A stretch of 64,000 nt of DNA from Parasedimentitalea psychrophila (GCF_030285785.1 NZ_CP127247.1:3619501-3683500), one strand, 5' to 3'; positions 54,771 through 64,000 are shown, counted from the stretch's first letter. The notes: generated by a model not told the origin, from the letters alone. Numbers and translations: made by a program.

Positions 54771-55235
54771 TTAAGCCTCCAGAATTTCGGATGCACGCAG
54801 AACACCGGCGCGGATGCGCTGGTAGGTGGCACAGCGGCAGGCGTTGCCGTGCATATAGTCATCCACCTCTTCGGCACTGGGTTTGGCGTTTTCACGCAGC
54901 AGGCCCACGGCGTTCATGATTTGACCAGACTGACAGTAGCCACACTGAACGACGTCCAGTTCCAACCATGCCTGTTGCACAGCTGCGCCAACCGTGTCTT
55001 CGGCCATCTTCTCAATGGTAGTGATCTCGGCGCCTTCAACGTCTTCAATGAAGGTCTGGCAAGAGCGCACTGGCTCGCCGTCCAGATGCACGGTACAAGC
55101 TCCGCAGGCGGCTACACCGCAGCCGAATTTGGTTCCGGTTAGTTTCAATTCATCCCGGATCACCCACAACAGAGGGGTTCCCGGCTCGGCGTCCACTTCG
55201 TGGGTTTGGCCGTTTAGGTTCAGCGATATTGACAT
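54771..55235 (-). CDS. iorA: molybdenum hydroxylase [2Fe-2S] subunit (IorA-like)
   Basis: 154 residues with two iron-sulfur clusters: plant-type ligands Cys39, Cys44, Cys47, Cys59, and the C-terminal four-helix cluster Cys98, Cys101, Cys133, Cys135 (CGYCQSGQ and CRCATYQRIR). It passes electrons from the molybdenum subunit to an acceptor. It is first in the operon with iorB and divergent from an AraC-type regulator. Confidence 0.93.
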   Translation of the reverse strand: MSISLNLNGQTHEVDAEPGTPLLWVIRDELKLTGTKFGCGVAACGACTVHLDGEPVRSCQTFIEDVEGAEITTIEKMAEDTVGAAVQQAWLELDVVQCGYCQSGQIMNAVGLLRENAKPSAEEVDDYMHGNACRCATYQRIRAGVLRASEILEA

Positions 55236-55413
55236 GGCTTAGGGGCTCCCGTTGGCTTGGTCTGTTTTTTACTGTTGTGCCTAGATAACAACCGGCGGGC
55301 AGTTCTCCCTGCCTCATCCTCCGAATAACTTGCCCAATCCTCCGCCCTCCCGGCTTTTTGTTCTGTGATATTGATAGAAGCCCTATATGCTCAGGGCAGA
55401 CAAAAAGGATACG

Positions 55414-56298
55414 ATGGTGCAAAGAGAGCTGATTTCCGAGGTTTTCAACCATGTTCAGCAGCAAAATGCCTTTGGCGAGGTCTGCACTACGGGTGTTGAT
55501 AGTCTTTTTGCGATGAGCAATCCAAAAACTACCCCTTACGAGTCGACACTGTATGAACCGATCATGTGTCTGGTCCTGCAAGGGGTTAAAGAGGCACATC
55601 TGGGCGAGCGGCGCGTAAGATATGGCGCAGGTGACTCGCTGATTGTAAGCCATACGATACCAGCGGTTTCGGGAGTCATTCAGGCCTCGGCAGATCACCC
55701 CTATGTGTCGCTGGCCTTACGTTTGGATATGGCAATGGCGCGCAGCCTTTATGACGATATTGGTGAAACTGAAATGGGCACTGGTGGCCTGCAATCCATG
55801 AGCGTCGCAGCAACGGATGCGGGTCTTGTGGATGCCATGACCCGATTGTTCCGAATTTCTCAAAATCCAATAGAGTCGCGAACTCTGGCTCCCTTGGTGC
55901 TAAAAGAAATCCATTTCCGCCTACTACGGGCCCAGCACGGAGGAATGCTGCGCCAGCTGCTTTTGCATGAAAGTCCAGCCAGCCGTGTATCCAAGTCAAT
56001 AGCGCGCATTCGCTCCGACTATAATCAACACATTCCCGTTGCGGAGCTGGCGGCAACTGCCGGTATGAGTCAGTCCACGTTTCACGAACATTTTAAAACG
56101 GTGACCTCCTCGACACCGCTGCAGTACCAAAAGGAGCTGCGTCTTTTAGAGGCACAGAGATTGCTTAGATCAAGGGGCAAAACCGTTTCAAGTGTGGCCT
56201 TTGAGGTTGGTTATGAAAGCCCGACACAATTCAGTAGGGAATACGCTCGTAAATTCGGCGTCACACCAAGGCAGGAAAAATCTTCGCAAACTGTCTGA
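55414..56298 (+). CDS. AraC-family transcriptional regulator
   Basis: 294 residues from ATG 55414 (AGGA 5 bases upstream); an in-frame ATG at 55387 adds nine. An N-terminal AraC_N (cupin-like) ligand domain (EPIMCLVLQGVKEAHLGERR) precedes two C-terminal HTH motifs (VAELAATAGMSQSTFHEHFK and SVAFEVGYESPTQFSREYAR). It is divergent from iorAB, separated by about 180 bp, so it is the likely regulator of that operon. Confidence 0.92.
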   Translation: MVQRELISEVFNHVQQQNAFGEVCTTGVDSLFAMSNPKTTPYESTLYEPIMCLVLQGVKEAHLGERRVRYGAGDSLIVSHTIPAVSGVIQASADHPYVSLALRLDMAMARSLYDDIGETEMGTGGLQSMSVAATDAGLVDAMTRLFRISQNPIESRTLAPLVLKEIHFRLLRAQHGGMLRQLLLHESPASRVSKSIARIRSDYNQHIPVAELAATAGMSQSTFHEHFKTVTSSTPLQYQKELRLLEAQRLLRSRGKTVSSVAFEVGYESPTQFSREYARKFGVTPRQEKSSQTV

Positions 56299-56929
56299 AT
56301 TGTCGTCTGCCAGCACGATACCTTTGCCCACTCAGCAGTCATTCACGCAATGCGCAGCGAAGGGCCGGAAACCGCCCTTCCTACTTCAAACATCACCCAT
56401 GCTGCACTGCGCACCAATGTCGTAGAAGGGCTGACAGCTGCCGTTAGACGTGTTTGTCACCAACGGCAGCTATGCGCAGTTGGCGACATTTGCAAACTCT
56501 GGGCACAACTTCAAAGCCGACTTTCGGAGGACACGGCATGCCGGTTGCCTTGAGCGCTTACCGGCCATTGCCCCAGACACAACCCTTCGCTAGCGCAGCA
56601 TGTAGCGAACGGCCCAATGCGGCCGCTCGTGGCCCCCTTGGCGAATGGCTGGTTCAATCCCTGTCTTGCAAATGCTTCGCTTGGCAGAACAGCGCGAAGT
56701 GGGAATAGCGGACGTTGCTAGGTGCCTGGAGAGCTCTAACGCCTGTCGCTTTGGCATGTTCAGGGACGAGGAAATGCCTTTGTGAGGGCAACTCGGGCTG
56801 CCGGAAGAAGATGTTAAAATTCAATTAATTCAATTTCCATACTTTAAACTTGTACGTTCATTTCAAATGACACGCATAGGGTGCATCTCTTAGTCTTTTT
56901 CCTAGATTGATTAATTAATAGGTGTGGGA
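56299..56929. repeat. 630-bp gap with degenerate repeats
   Basis: Bases about 56350-56620 carry the loose repeat family (gcagcgaagggccgg, gccgttagacgtgtttgtcac, cggcagctatgcgcagtt). The AT-rich segment 56810-56920 is probably the promoter of the RTX-like gene. Confidence 0.5.
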
Positions 56930-59900
56930 ATGAGCGGTCAAGTGATTACCGGAACACAGGCAGCCGACAGAATTAGTGTCGATGATGAAAGCTACACCAT
57001 CAACGCGGGTGATGGGAATAACCAGATTTCGGCAGAGGATGGCGACAATAACATCATTGCCGGGCGAGGTAGCGACAAAGTAACCGTCGGGGATGGCAAT
57101 AACGCGATCCAAGTGGGCGAGGGCAGCAATCGTGTCTCGGTTGGCGACGGCGACAATGTTATTCAATCTGGTAAAGGCAACGATCAGATTTCAGTTGGCC
57201 GCGGTTCTAATGTGATTACGTCCGCAGGTGGCAACAACCGAATTATTGGATCGGATGGAAACACTCAAATCTCAACAGGTATAGGCAGGGATGACATCCG
57301 CCTTGGCAACGGTGACAACACGGTTGATGCCGGGGATGGTGCCAACAAAGTCACCGCAGGCAATGGTCTCAATATCATTGAAACTGGCAGTGGCGCAGAT
57401 AGAATCACTCTGGGAAACGGGAATAACAAAGTCGCGGCCGGTGCTGGGAGCAACCAGATCATTGTCGGCGACGGTATGAATGAAATCACCTCAGGCGATG
57501 GTGACGACAAGATTACAGTTGGCAACGATGCCAATGAAATTGACGCCGGGCATGGGCGGAACACGATCAAAGCCGGCGGTGGGGACAATCAGATCTCAGC
57601 CGGGAAAGACGCTGATAGAATTACCGTTGGTGACGGAGATAACAACATAGATGCCGGAGATGGCACCAATCGCATTGCGGCTGGTGACGGTAACAATAAC
57701 ATCAGCACCGGTAGTGGCCGCGATGACATACGTCTTGGCGATGGCAACAATTGGATTTCCGCCGGTGACGGCGACAACAAGATCACTGTTGGCCAGGGTC
57801 AGAACGTGATCCTGACCGGGGACGACAAGGATACCATTAAGGTTGGCAACGGGCACAACACAATCTCTGTTGGCAATGGAGCGAATAAGGTCACCGCGGG
57901 CAGTGGCGACAATATGATCACTGCCGGTGACGGCAAAGATGATATTCGCGCCGGTGATGGCAACAATACAATCGAGATCGAAGCCGGTTCCAATCGCATT
58001 ACGGTCGGTGACGGTTTCAACGACATTGAGACAGGCGATGGGGCCGACACCATTCGCGCAGGCAAAAGTGACAACCGGATCGATGCTGGGGATGGGAAAA
58101 ACTCCATTACCGTAGGTGATGGATACAATGAGATCGAAACAGGCAGTGGCGACGACAGAATTACCGCCGGCGATGGCGACAACATCATATCCGCTGGTGA
58201 CGGCACGAACCGAATTCAAGCGGGCGATGGCGACAACGAGGTTCACACCGGATCTGGCAAAGATGACATCCGTTTGGGCGACGGCACCAATACTGTCTGG
58301 TCGGAAGGCGGCAACACCAAAATCACCAGCGGCGACGGAGGCAATTTCATCGTTACGCACGACGGCGATGACTATATCAAAGTTGGCGATGGGTTCAATT
58401 TCATCGAGGCTGGCGAGGGTCGCAATAAGATTTATGCTGGAAAAGGTGAGAATTATATCACCACCGGTGACGGCGACGACACCATTAATGTCAAAGGACG
58501 AGACAACACAATCAATGCCGGTGGTGGACGGAATTCAATAACCGCTGGCGACGGTAACACTAACGTCAAGACTGAGGATGGAAACGACACCATCAAGCTA
58601 GGCGATGGGTTGAACACGGTCGAAGATAAAGGTGGCAACAACCGAATTTCCGTCGGCGACGGCTGGGCTGTCATTGAAACCGGCGATGGCAAGGATGACA
58701 TCCGAGCCGGCGATGGGGGCTTCATAATTTCCACCGGCGATGGCGACAAGAAAATATCTGCTGGGGATGGCGAAATCGAAGTTTTTGCCGGAAATGGCAA
58801 CAATACCATCTCTCTGGGGGACGGCGAAAACGAAGTTCATTCTGGCGACGGCAACAATAAGATCACGGTCGGCGATGGATCCAGTTTTATTTATGTTGGC
58901 GACGGCAATAACAGCATCCGGACCGGAGATAGTAACAACCAAATAACGACGGGTAACGGCAACAACAAGATTTCAGCTGGCGATGGATATAATGAGATCT
59001 CCACTGGTGATGGCAGGGATGACATCCGTGTGGGCGATGGCGATAGCGAGATCTCCGCCGGGGCTGGCAACGATAAAATTCGAACCGGCGACGGCAATAA
59101 CACCGTCTATGGTGGTGATGGCAACGACACCATCCAAACCGGTGATGGCGATGACAAGATTTGGGGTGGTCAGGGGAATGACAAGATCACCGGTGGTGAT
59201 GGCTATGACATTGCCTATTACGCCGGTTCATTCAGCGATTACATCCTTGAGCGGTCATCATCCCGCATTGAGATCACATCTGTGGGAACAGATGTTCCGG
59301 ATGCCGGCTCTGACCAGCTCAGCGGCATCGAGGCGATTTATTTCCAGGCTGATGGTTACCTTCTCGATCTGACCTGGGAGGGAGACCCGACGCTGGTTGA
59401 TGATAACGTGACAGCATCTGACGAAGGCCCTCTGATAATTTCCCTGTCTATTCTACTGGACAATGACGAAGGCCTCGGGGACCGGCTGCCTGCGCTTGAA
59501 GTCAGTGAATACAGTTCATTGGGCATCCGCGTTACTTACGATGGAGAGACCATCACCTATAACGCCGATGACGTGCTGCAATACCTGGGCGAAGGCGAGG
59601 AGTTTGAAGACAGTTTCACCTACACGATCACCGATCCCTACGGGGAAACATTCGAGGCACAAGTGAATGTGACATTGGATGGTAAAAATAGCGATCCAAC
59701 AGCAGTTGATGACCTTTTGGTCAATGAGGAAACGGCTGCGACCACGGTTGATGCCAGCGACGAAATTGTGGTCAACCAAGATACGCCTGGGCGACAGACC
59801 AATTCGTCAATCACCTCATTTGACGACGGTAGCTATTTTGTCGTTTGGCAAACCAACGCGAATGTCTTTGACGACACCAATGGTGCTATTCGCGGCCGCT

Positions 59901-61306
59901 TTTTCAGTGCCAGCGGTGTGCCGACGGGTCAGGAGCTCGACATCAGTCAAGTGACTGATATTAGACAAACTGACCCGGATGTTGCGGCGTTGAGCAACGG
60001 CAACTATGTCGTAACCTGGATATCAGATAGTGGCGTAAACCCGACCCCTTGGACCGTCAAAGCAAGGGTATTACAGTCCGATGGGGTATGGGCAACGGAT
60101 GAATTCGTAATCAATGATGACACGGTGCAATATCGCTACTCCCCTCTGGTAGTTGGGCTGGAAGGTGGCGGATTTGCAGTTACTTGGGAGGGGGGGCAAT
60201 GGGTAAATTCAAAATTTGAAATGGATGTGGCCGTTTCGGTATTTGACGCATCCGGGCATCAAGTGGGTGACCAAATCACGCTAGAGACCCCTGAAGGAAT
60301 TAAAGAATATAGCCCCAGCATTGCCGCGCTTCCTGACGGAGGGTTTGTCATCACCCGGATGACAGGCGGAGAAATGAACGCATACAACATTACTGTAAGT
60401 TTCTTTGACGAAACAGGTTCATTGGTATCCACACAGGCGATAACCGACAATGCCTTTGTTGACCTTGAGGCCTTTGAAAGTATTAAAAATTATTTTCCAT
60501 CTGTAACAGTTGGCCCAGATGGCCAAACACTTGTTGTCTGGTCCACAAATGTATTGGGAGATTCGGAAAGTTCAGGGTATTTCGCCCAGATATTTAGTGA
60601 AGTTGGGGGCACGGTTGTTGAACAGTTCAGACTGGCTGACATACCTACCACAGGGTATTTCGATATCGCAACGACTTGGCTCGACGATGGCCGGTTTGTC
60701 GTTACTTGGAACGAAGACGCTGGGCTGGCCGTGCGCGCCCAGGTCTTCAATCCCGACGGAAGTGAAAACAGCAATGCATTCACAGTAGAGGTTACCAGCA
60801 CAGGGGGGACATATAACCCTGACATTACGGCCCTAAGTGACGGAAGGTTCGCCATCACTTGGACCGGTGAATTTTTGAGCGAGACAAAAGAGGCAGACAT
60901 AGCCGTACGTATCTTTGATGTGAATGGTGATATCACCAGTTCCGCTTATACGGATGAAGACAGCCCCGCGACAATCGACATCGCTGAATTGTTGTTGAAC
61001 GACACTGATCCAGAAGGTGATGCCTTCATCTTCTCACTGGACACGGGCATCAGCGAGCATGGGGCAACGGTGACATATGACGCCGTAGCTGGAACGCTGA
61101 CCTACGATGCCACTTTGGCAGAGGAAATTCAGGCTCTGAATACGGGTCAAGCACTTGAAGACACTTTCACCTACAGTATTTCGGATGGCCACGGCGGCAC
61201 CGATCAGGCCACGGTTACAATAGTTGTTGGCGGCGTGAACGAAGACGAGTCTTCGGCATTCGCGCAGGAGCTTGCCTTGCCTGCCGCAGATGACTTTTGG
61301 GGGTAA
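56930..61306 (+). CDS. giant RTX-like secreted repeat protein
   Basis: 1,458 residues from ATG 56930; a GTG at 56924 would add two. There is no N-terminal signal peptide. Residues about 20-761 are roughly 80 tandem nonapeptides of the form GDGnNxIxa, a variant of the calcium-binding RTX repeat GGxGxDxUx. They end in more canonical units (YGGDGNDTIQTGDGDDKIW, GGQGNDKITGGDGYD). Residues about 820-925 and 1340-1437 resemble VCBS/cadherin-like domains (DDNVTASDEGP, LLLNDTDPEGDAF). Between them are seven DGxFVVTW-like repeats suggesting a propeller. RTX proteins are exported by type I secretion from a C-terminal signal; no secretion genes are in the window. Probably a surface or biofilm protein. 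Confidence 0.85.
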   Translation: MSGQVITGTQAADRISVDDESYTINAGDGNNQISAEDGDNNIIAGRGSDKVTVGDGNNAIQVGEGSNRVSVGDGDNVIQSGKGNDQISVGRGSNVITSAGGNNRIIGSDGNTQISTGIGRDDIRLGNGDNTVDAGDGANKVTAGNGLNIIETGSGADRITLGNGNNKVAAGAGSNQIIVGDGMNEITSGDGDDKITVGNDANEIDAGHGRNTIKAGGGDNQISAGKDADRITVGDGDNNIDAGDGTNRIAAGDGNNNISTGSGRDDIRLGDGNNWISAGDGDNKITVGQGQNVILTGDDKDTIKVGNGHNTISVGNGANKVTAGSGDNMITAGDGKDDIRAGDGNNTIEIEAGSNRITVGDGFNDIETGDGADTIRAGKSDNRIDAGDGKNSITVGDGYNEIETGSGDDRITAGDGDNIISAGDGTNRIQAGDGDNEVHTGSGKDDIRLGDGTNTVWSEGGNTKITSGDGGNFIVTHDGDDYIKVGDGFNFIEAGEGRNKIYAGKGENYITTGDGDDTINVKGRDNTINAGGGRNSITAGDGNTNVKTEDGNDTIKLGDGLNTVEDKGGNNRISVGDGWAVIETGDGKDDIRAGDGGFIISTGDGDKKISAGDGEIEVFAGNGNNTISLGDGENEVHSGDGNNKITVGDGSSFIYVGDGNNSIRTGDSNNQITTGNGNNKISAGDGYNEISTGDGRDDIRVGDGDSEISAGAGNDKIRTGDGNNTVYGGDGNDTIQTGDGDDKIWGGQGNDKITGGDGYDIAYYAGSFSDYILERSSSRIEITSVGTDVPDAGSDQLSGIEAIYFQADGYLLDLTWEGDPTLVDDNVTASDEGPLIISLSILLDNDEGLGDRLPALEVSEYSSLGIRVTYDGETITYNADDVLQYLGEGEEFEDSFTYTITDPYGETFEAQVNVTLDGKNSDPTAVDDLLVNEETAATTVDASDEIVVNQDTPGRQTNSSITSFDDGSYFVVWQTNANVFDDTNGAIRGRFFSASGVPTGQELDISQVTDIRQTDPDVAALSNGNYVVTWISDSGVNPTPWTVKARVLQSDGVWATDEFVINDDTVQYRYSPLVVGLEGGGFAVTWEGGQWVNSKFEMDVAVSVFDASGHQVGDQITLETPEGIKEYSPSIAALPDGGFVITRMTGGEMNAYNITVSFFDETGSLVSTQAITDNAFVDLEAFESIKNYFPSVTVGPDGQTLVVWSTNVLGDSESSGYFAQIFSEVGGTVVEQFRLADIPTTGYFDIATTWLDDGRFVVTWNEDAGLAVRAQVFNPDGSENSNAFTVEVTSTGGTYNPDITALSDGRFAITWTGEFLSETKEADIAVRIFDVNGDITSSAYTDEDSPATIDIAELLLNDTDPEGDAFIFSLDTGISEHGATVTYDAVAGTLTYDATLAEEIQALNTGQALEDTFTYSISDGHGGTDQATVTIVVGGVNEDESSAFAQELALPAADDFWG
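56990..59215 (+). repeat. 27-bp coding tandem repeat with 108-bp super-period
   Basis: Degenerate 27-base units coding for nonapeptides. The variant motif DDIR occurs six times, with its first codon at 57290, 57722, 57938, 58262, 58694 and 59018. Spacings are 432, 216, 324, 432 and 324, all exact multiples of 108 bases. Confidence 0.9.
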
Positions 61307-61320
61307 TGAAAACGAATTGG

Positions 61321-61359
61321 CCCAAAGCACAGCTTGTTCATGTGAGCGGCTGCTTTGGG
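61321..61359 (+). terminator. hairpin downstream of RTX-like gene
   Basis: cccaaagca (61321-61329) and tgctttggg (61351-61359) form a perfect 9-bp stem with a 21-base loop, 14 bases after the stop. There is no clear T-tract, so termination is plausible but unproven. Confidence 0.4.
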
Positions 61360-61593
61360 TTGAAAACTACAGCTTGCAAAGTTTGCAACCTACGCATTGC
61401 TGCTGTTGGAGCGACGCGCAGCGAATGGCTGGCATCCGCCCTTCGTGACGCCGGTAAACTCTCCTAATTGCGGATTTTCGCAGATGCAGCGAGTGGCGGA
61501 TCTGGCCACAGCCTGGCCAGTGCTGCACATCGCCATGAAGGTCCGCTCTTGCGGCGACAGGTTTCGGTGCCAGGTCCGCTTAGGGCGGCGGTT
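61360..61593. repeat. gap with degenerate dispersed repeat
   Basis: Contains gcagcgaatggctggcatccg and related strings of the loose intergenic repeat family. No gene. Confidence 0.4.
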
Positions 61594-62057
61594 TCAACGG
61601 GTCGACGCAACACATGCATTGAAACGCTCGGCTGGTGTCTCATATCCTAGCGTTTTTCGAGGTCGTTCATTGAGCTGCCTTGCGACGGCACTCAGCTTTG
61701 CTTGACTATGTATCGACAAATCTGTGCCCCTTGGGAAGTACTGTCGCAGCAAACGGTTGGTGTTTTCGTTCGTGCCGCGTTGCCACGGTGATCGTGGATC
61801 ACAGAAATAGACGTCGATATCAGTCGCCAAGGTAAAATTTTTGTGCCCCGCCATCTCGCTTCCACGATCCCATGTCAGTGAACGGTAGAGTTCTTTTGGT
61901 AGTTTGTGAGCTTGCTTGATCAGCGCCTGAACAACGCTGTGACTGTCTTTGCTGCCAACCTTGGCCAGCATCACATAACGCGTATGTCGCTCGACCAACG
62001 TGGCAATGAAGCTGTTGCCAGAACCGGCGATCAAATCGCCTTCCCAGTGTCCTGTAA
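61594..62057 (-). pseudogene. IS30-family transposase, C-terminal fragment
   Basis: Begins within GDLIAGSGNSFIATLVERHT and includes LTWDRGSEMAGHKNFTLATD, the DPRSPWQRGTNENTNRLLRQ motif with the catalytic Glu, and the C-terminal NERPRKTLGYETPAE. It overlaps in content the 5' fragment at 20037-20867 and supplies the part missing there. It interrupts a DUF1254-type gene at 62057. Confidence 0.88.
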
Positions 62058-62688
62058 CGGCACGGTAGCTTGTTCTTTCGACATCTCGTCAGAAAGCGGG
62101 ACACGCACGATTGAGTAGACCGTATTGGTGTTGGCTTGCACGAGCTGGTGACCCGCGGGGACTTGCCCATCCCAGCCTGGCGGCACGATAAGCATCTTGT
62201 CGCCTTGCGCCTTGTTAGGACCAACCATTCCCCAATCATAAAAGGCCCGATACCACCCATCGTAGAAACCCGCGTGATGGGGCCAGGAGGGATCTCATAA
62301 ACCACTGGTCCAACCTCTTCGAGATGAATGTTGTCGAACAGGTGCACCACCGATTGGTTCGGCGTGAGTACCTCTTGGTCCGCATTCGCGAGTTGGTCGT
62401 AGAGCATGGCGCCAAGGTTCTCTACCCCGACATGGTCCATCGCCTTTTCCCACAGATATCCGTTATAAGCCGCCTCAACCCAGAACACCGATTGTGTTGC
62501 ACGCTGAAAGTCCATCTCATCAAAGAGCAGTTCCTGCGACGCGCGCGACGGCACATCATGATCAAAACCAGGTTGCCAATTCGTGACTCAAACGTGTCGA
62601 TGTAGTCGCCCGTAGCCTGGGCAGAAGCCGATGTTGCCATGAACAGCACCGGTGCAAATAGAGAAATTATTTTGTAAAAAAACGTCAT
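62058..62688 (-). pseudogene. DUF1254-type exported protein, frameshifted and truncated
   Basis: An N-terminal signal peptide (FFYKIISLFAPVLFMATSAS, from ATG 62688) is followed by TGDYIDTFESRIGNL. After a frameshift near 62570 it reads LLFDEMDFQRATQSVFWVEA, VHLFDNIHLEEVGPVVYEIP and PPGPIT. After another near 62275 it reads FYDGWYRAFYDWGMVGPNKA, then GDKMLIVPPGWDGQVPAGHQ and TVYSIVRVPLSDEM, where the IS30 fragment starts. These are typical DUF1254 segments; the C-terminal DUF1214 part is lost. Confidence 0.75.
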
Positions 62689-62788
62689 TCAAACCTCCTG
62701 CTGAGTGTTGATCATAAGTAGCGTACAGCTTTTTCCATTTGAATTCTGGTTCGGGAATTTTCGCAGGGTTGGGCTCTGGGCGCTTACG

Positions 62789-63598
62789 TCATTGGAACTG
62801 CATGTTCAGTGCCAAATAGATTTGCCATTTGGGCAACCCGTTGCCTTTGTGTGCGACGGTGTATTGCGGTTCGACGAAAAAGTTGAAAACTGTTTTGTTG
62901 CGCTTGGTGACCTTGCCAAGACGGATGCCAATCGGCACGGCATAGCTGTCATTTTTGAAATTGTAACTCCAGATCGGAGCGCCACCGGTGTAGTATCCAT
63001 TGCCCAACTGATAAAAAACAAACGGCTGGATTGCGCCCTGACTGATACGGGTTCGGCCATGTGTGTCCCCAACGCCCCCACGCCAGGTCAACAGATAGCC
63101 ATATTGGATTATGGGTGAGGTGGCGTTGAAGTAGACGTTGGCCACCCCCAGTTGCCACTGATCCGATCCAAGCCGGTCGTCCGTGGCAGTCGGTGCAACC
63201 ACTTGTGGGCCTATGGCAAAGCTGACTCCGGGTTTGCCAGTTTCGAACTGATAGGCTGCAAAAATATCGAAATCGCCAATCGCGCTGACCTTTTGTCCGC
63301 CCGGCCCAACTGGAAACGAATTATAAGGTAGCGAGGCACGGATCAGCCATTTCGTATCGCCTATGGAAATCGGTTGAGCGTAGCGCAACACAAACTGGTT
63401 GCCAGTGGCGTTCCCGAGCCCCGTGAACTCTCCGATATAGTAGTTCTGGATGTTAAAGGCCTTGATGTCGGCCAAAGGGTTGTTGGCCTGTGCGGCGTCA
63501 GAGGCCGAGTCAGACTGTGCATGGAGCGAGAGAGGCAGCAACACTGCGACAGTCGTTAGGAAACGGAGTAGGTGTTTTCGTAGATCAACACGGAACAT
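62789..63598 (-). CDS. outer-membrane beta-barrel-like protein
   Basis: About 269 residues from ATG 63598, chosen because a clean signal peptide follows (LRKHLLRFLTTVAVLLPLSL, cleavage near HAQSD); an upstream frame extension to 63718 is unlikely to be translated. Alternating hydrophobic strands (NQFVLRYAQPISIGDTKWLI, GDFDIFAAYQF, SFAIGPQVVAPTATDD, PIIQYGYLLTW, NFFVEPQYTVA) and the terminal LALNMQFQ fit a beta-barrel. Proteins of this type are often annotated as hypothetical or, misleadingly, neuromedin U. It is near, and on the same strand as, the DUF1254 remnant. Function unknown. Confidence 0.75.
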   Translation of the reverse strand: MFRVDLRKHLLRFLTTVAVLLPLSLHAQSDSASDAAQANNPLADIKAFNIQNYYIGEFTGLGNATGNQFVLRYAQPISIGDTKWLIRASLPYNSFPVGPGGQKVSAIGDFDIFAAYQFETGKPGVSFAIGPQVVAPTATDDRLGSDQWQLGVANVYFNATSPIIQYGYLLTWRGGVGDTHGRTRISQGAIQPFVFYQLGNGYYTGGAPIWSYNFKNDSYAVPIGIRLGKVTKRNKTVFNFFVEPQYTVAHKGNGLPKWQIYLALNMQFQ

Positions 63599-64000
63599 TG
63601 CATTTGCCACATTAATACCCCTTGGTTCGCACATAAGGCTTAGAAGGCTCGGGACATCTACCGAGGCAACGAGATAATCAGCGCGCGGGCATTCCAGCTC
63701 AAGCTCTCCGAGAACCATGTTTGTCAGAGAATTAGCGCGCCCATCAAGACTTTCCAGTATCGGTCAGCGGTTCAGAGGCCTTGATGCCTTTGTTGCTGTC
63801 GATATTACGGATGGAGGCGTAGAAACCCCTTTATCAAAGTCCCAATTTAGGATGCACGGTAGAGCTATGCCAACTGCGACAGGCAGCGGGAAAGAGGTGA
63901 GCATCTATGTGTCCCATCATGTTTTCCATGCGTAAGGATTTGAAATGGCCCACTTATATTGCGTCATGTTTATTTACTTCGCTGACCCCGATCAGACGGT
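63599..64000. other. right-edge region without recognised gene
   Basis: About 400 bases with no convincing gene. A 72-codon plus-strand open stretch at 63717-63935 shows no recognisable protein features. A gene may begin beyond the window. Confidence 0.35.

Noticed and set aside
52302-55142. Plus-strand frames of up to 464 codons opposite iorBA
   Set aside because: The opposite strand encodes a clear molybdenum hydroxylase; the plus frames show no family features.
57265-58942. Long minus-strand open frames opposite the RTX repeats
   Set aside because: They come from the 27-base coding periodicity on the plus strand; the translations are Pro/Ser or Ile/Val-rich repeats with no domain.
56990-59215. 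CRISPR array
   Set aside because: The regular 27-base repeats have no non-repetitive spacers and encode RTX-type nonapeptides.
63717-63935. 72-codon frame near the right edge
   Set aside because: No ribosome-binding site, domain or compositional support.

Overview
The window looks like an accessory-rich stretch of an alphaproteobacterial genome, most likely a marine Rhodobacteraceae (Roseobacter-group) strain. I base this on gene families (LuxI, an IorAB-type molybdenum hydroxylase, IalB, a giant RTX-like protein, a fused-permease iron/sugar-phosphate-type ABC importer), on moderate GC with frequent GTG/TTG starts, and on the mix of IS3, IS5, IS30, IS66 and IS110 remnants. No complete rRNA or tRNA and no CRISPR array was seen.

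Layout. 0-3.3 kb: a SIR2-domain gene split by a fresh 1,197-bp IS3-family element. 4.0-7.8 kb: an intact three-gene cassette with a two-TM sensor-like protein, an MFS transporter fused to an N-terminal sensor/HAMP-like module, and a periplasmic binding protein. 8.1-10.6 kb: nested IS elements. 10.7-18.6 kb: an AfuABC/FbpABC-type ABC importer grouped with four phosphatase-family genes (HAD, inositol monophosphatase, two histidine-phosphatase-fold proteins), suggesting import and dephosphorylation of a phosphate ester. 18.7-22.3 kb: IS debris and a small lipoprotein. 22.3-25.1 kb: LysR, a NAD(P)-binding epimerase-like protein and a broken endonuclease/exonuclease/phosphatase gene, bracketed by 60-bp direct repeats. 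25.2-28.0 kb: truncated integrase, truncated MBL hydrolase and IS copy 3. 28.3-31.0 kb: a hybrid histidine kinase followed by luxI. 32.2-38.2 kb: a CHASE/PAS hybrid kinase, a winged-helix regulator and a nitronate monooxygenase-like enzyme.

31.3-41.9 kb also carries scattered pieces of a small plasmid-like or integrative element: fragments of a Rep_trans-like replication protein, a MobV/Pre-like relaxase, GC hairpins, and scars of interrupted host genes (urtE, a TauE/SafE exporter). 42.0-44.2 kb: an nfeD-slipin operon. 44.8-46.6 kb: a tyrosine integrase beside 3' fragments of tRNA-Thr and tRNA-Met genes, which is an integration hot spot. 47.5-51.6 kb: an autotransporter and an IalB protein. 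52.6-56.3 kb: iorBA with a divergent AraC regulator. 56.9-61.3 kb: a 1.46-kb-residue RTX-like protein with about 80 nonapeptide repeats. 61.6-63.6 kb: an IS30 fragment, a broken DUF1254 gene and an outer-membrane-type protein.

The most interesting intact systems are the sensor-MFS-binding-protein cassette, the importer-plus-phosphatases cluster, and the higher-order 36-residue periodicity of the RTX-like protein. Many intergenic gaps hold degenerate dispersed repeats. All functional statements rest on reading the sequence and remembered family features; no database search was run.
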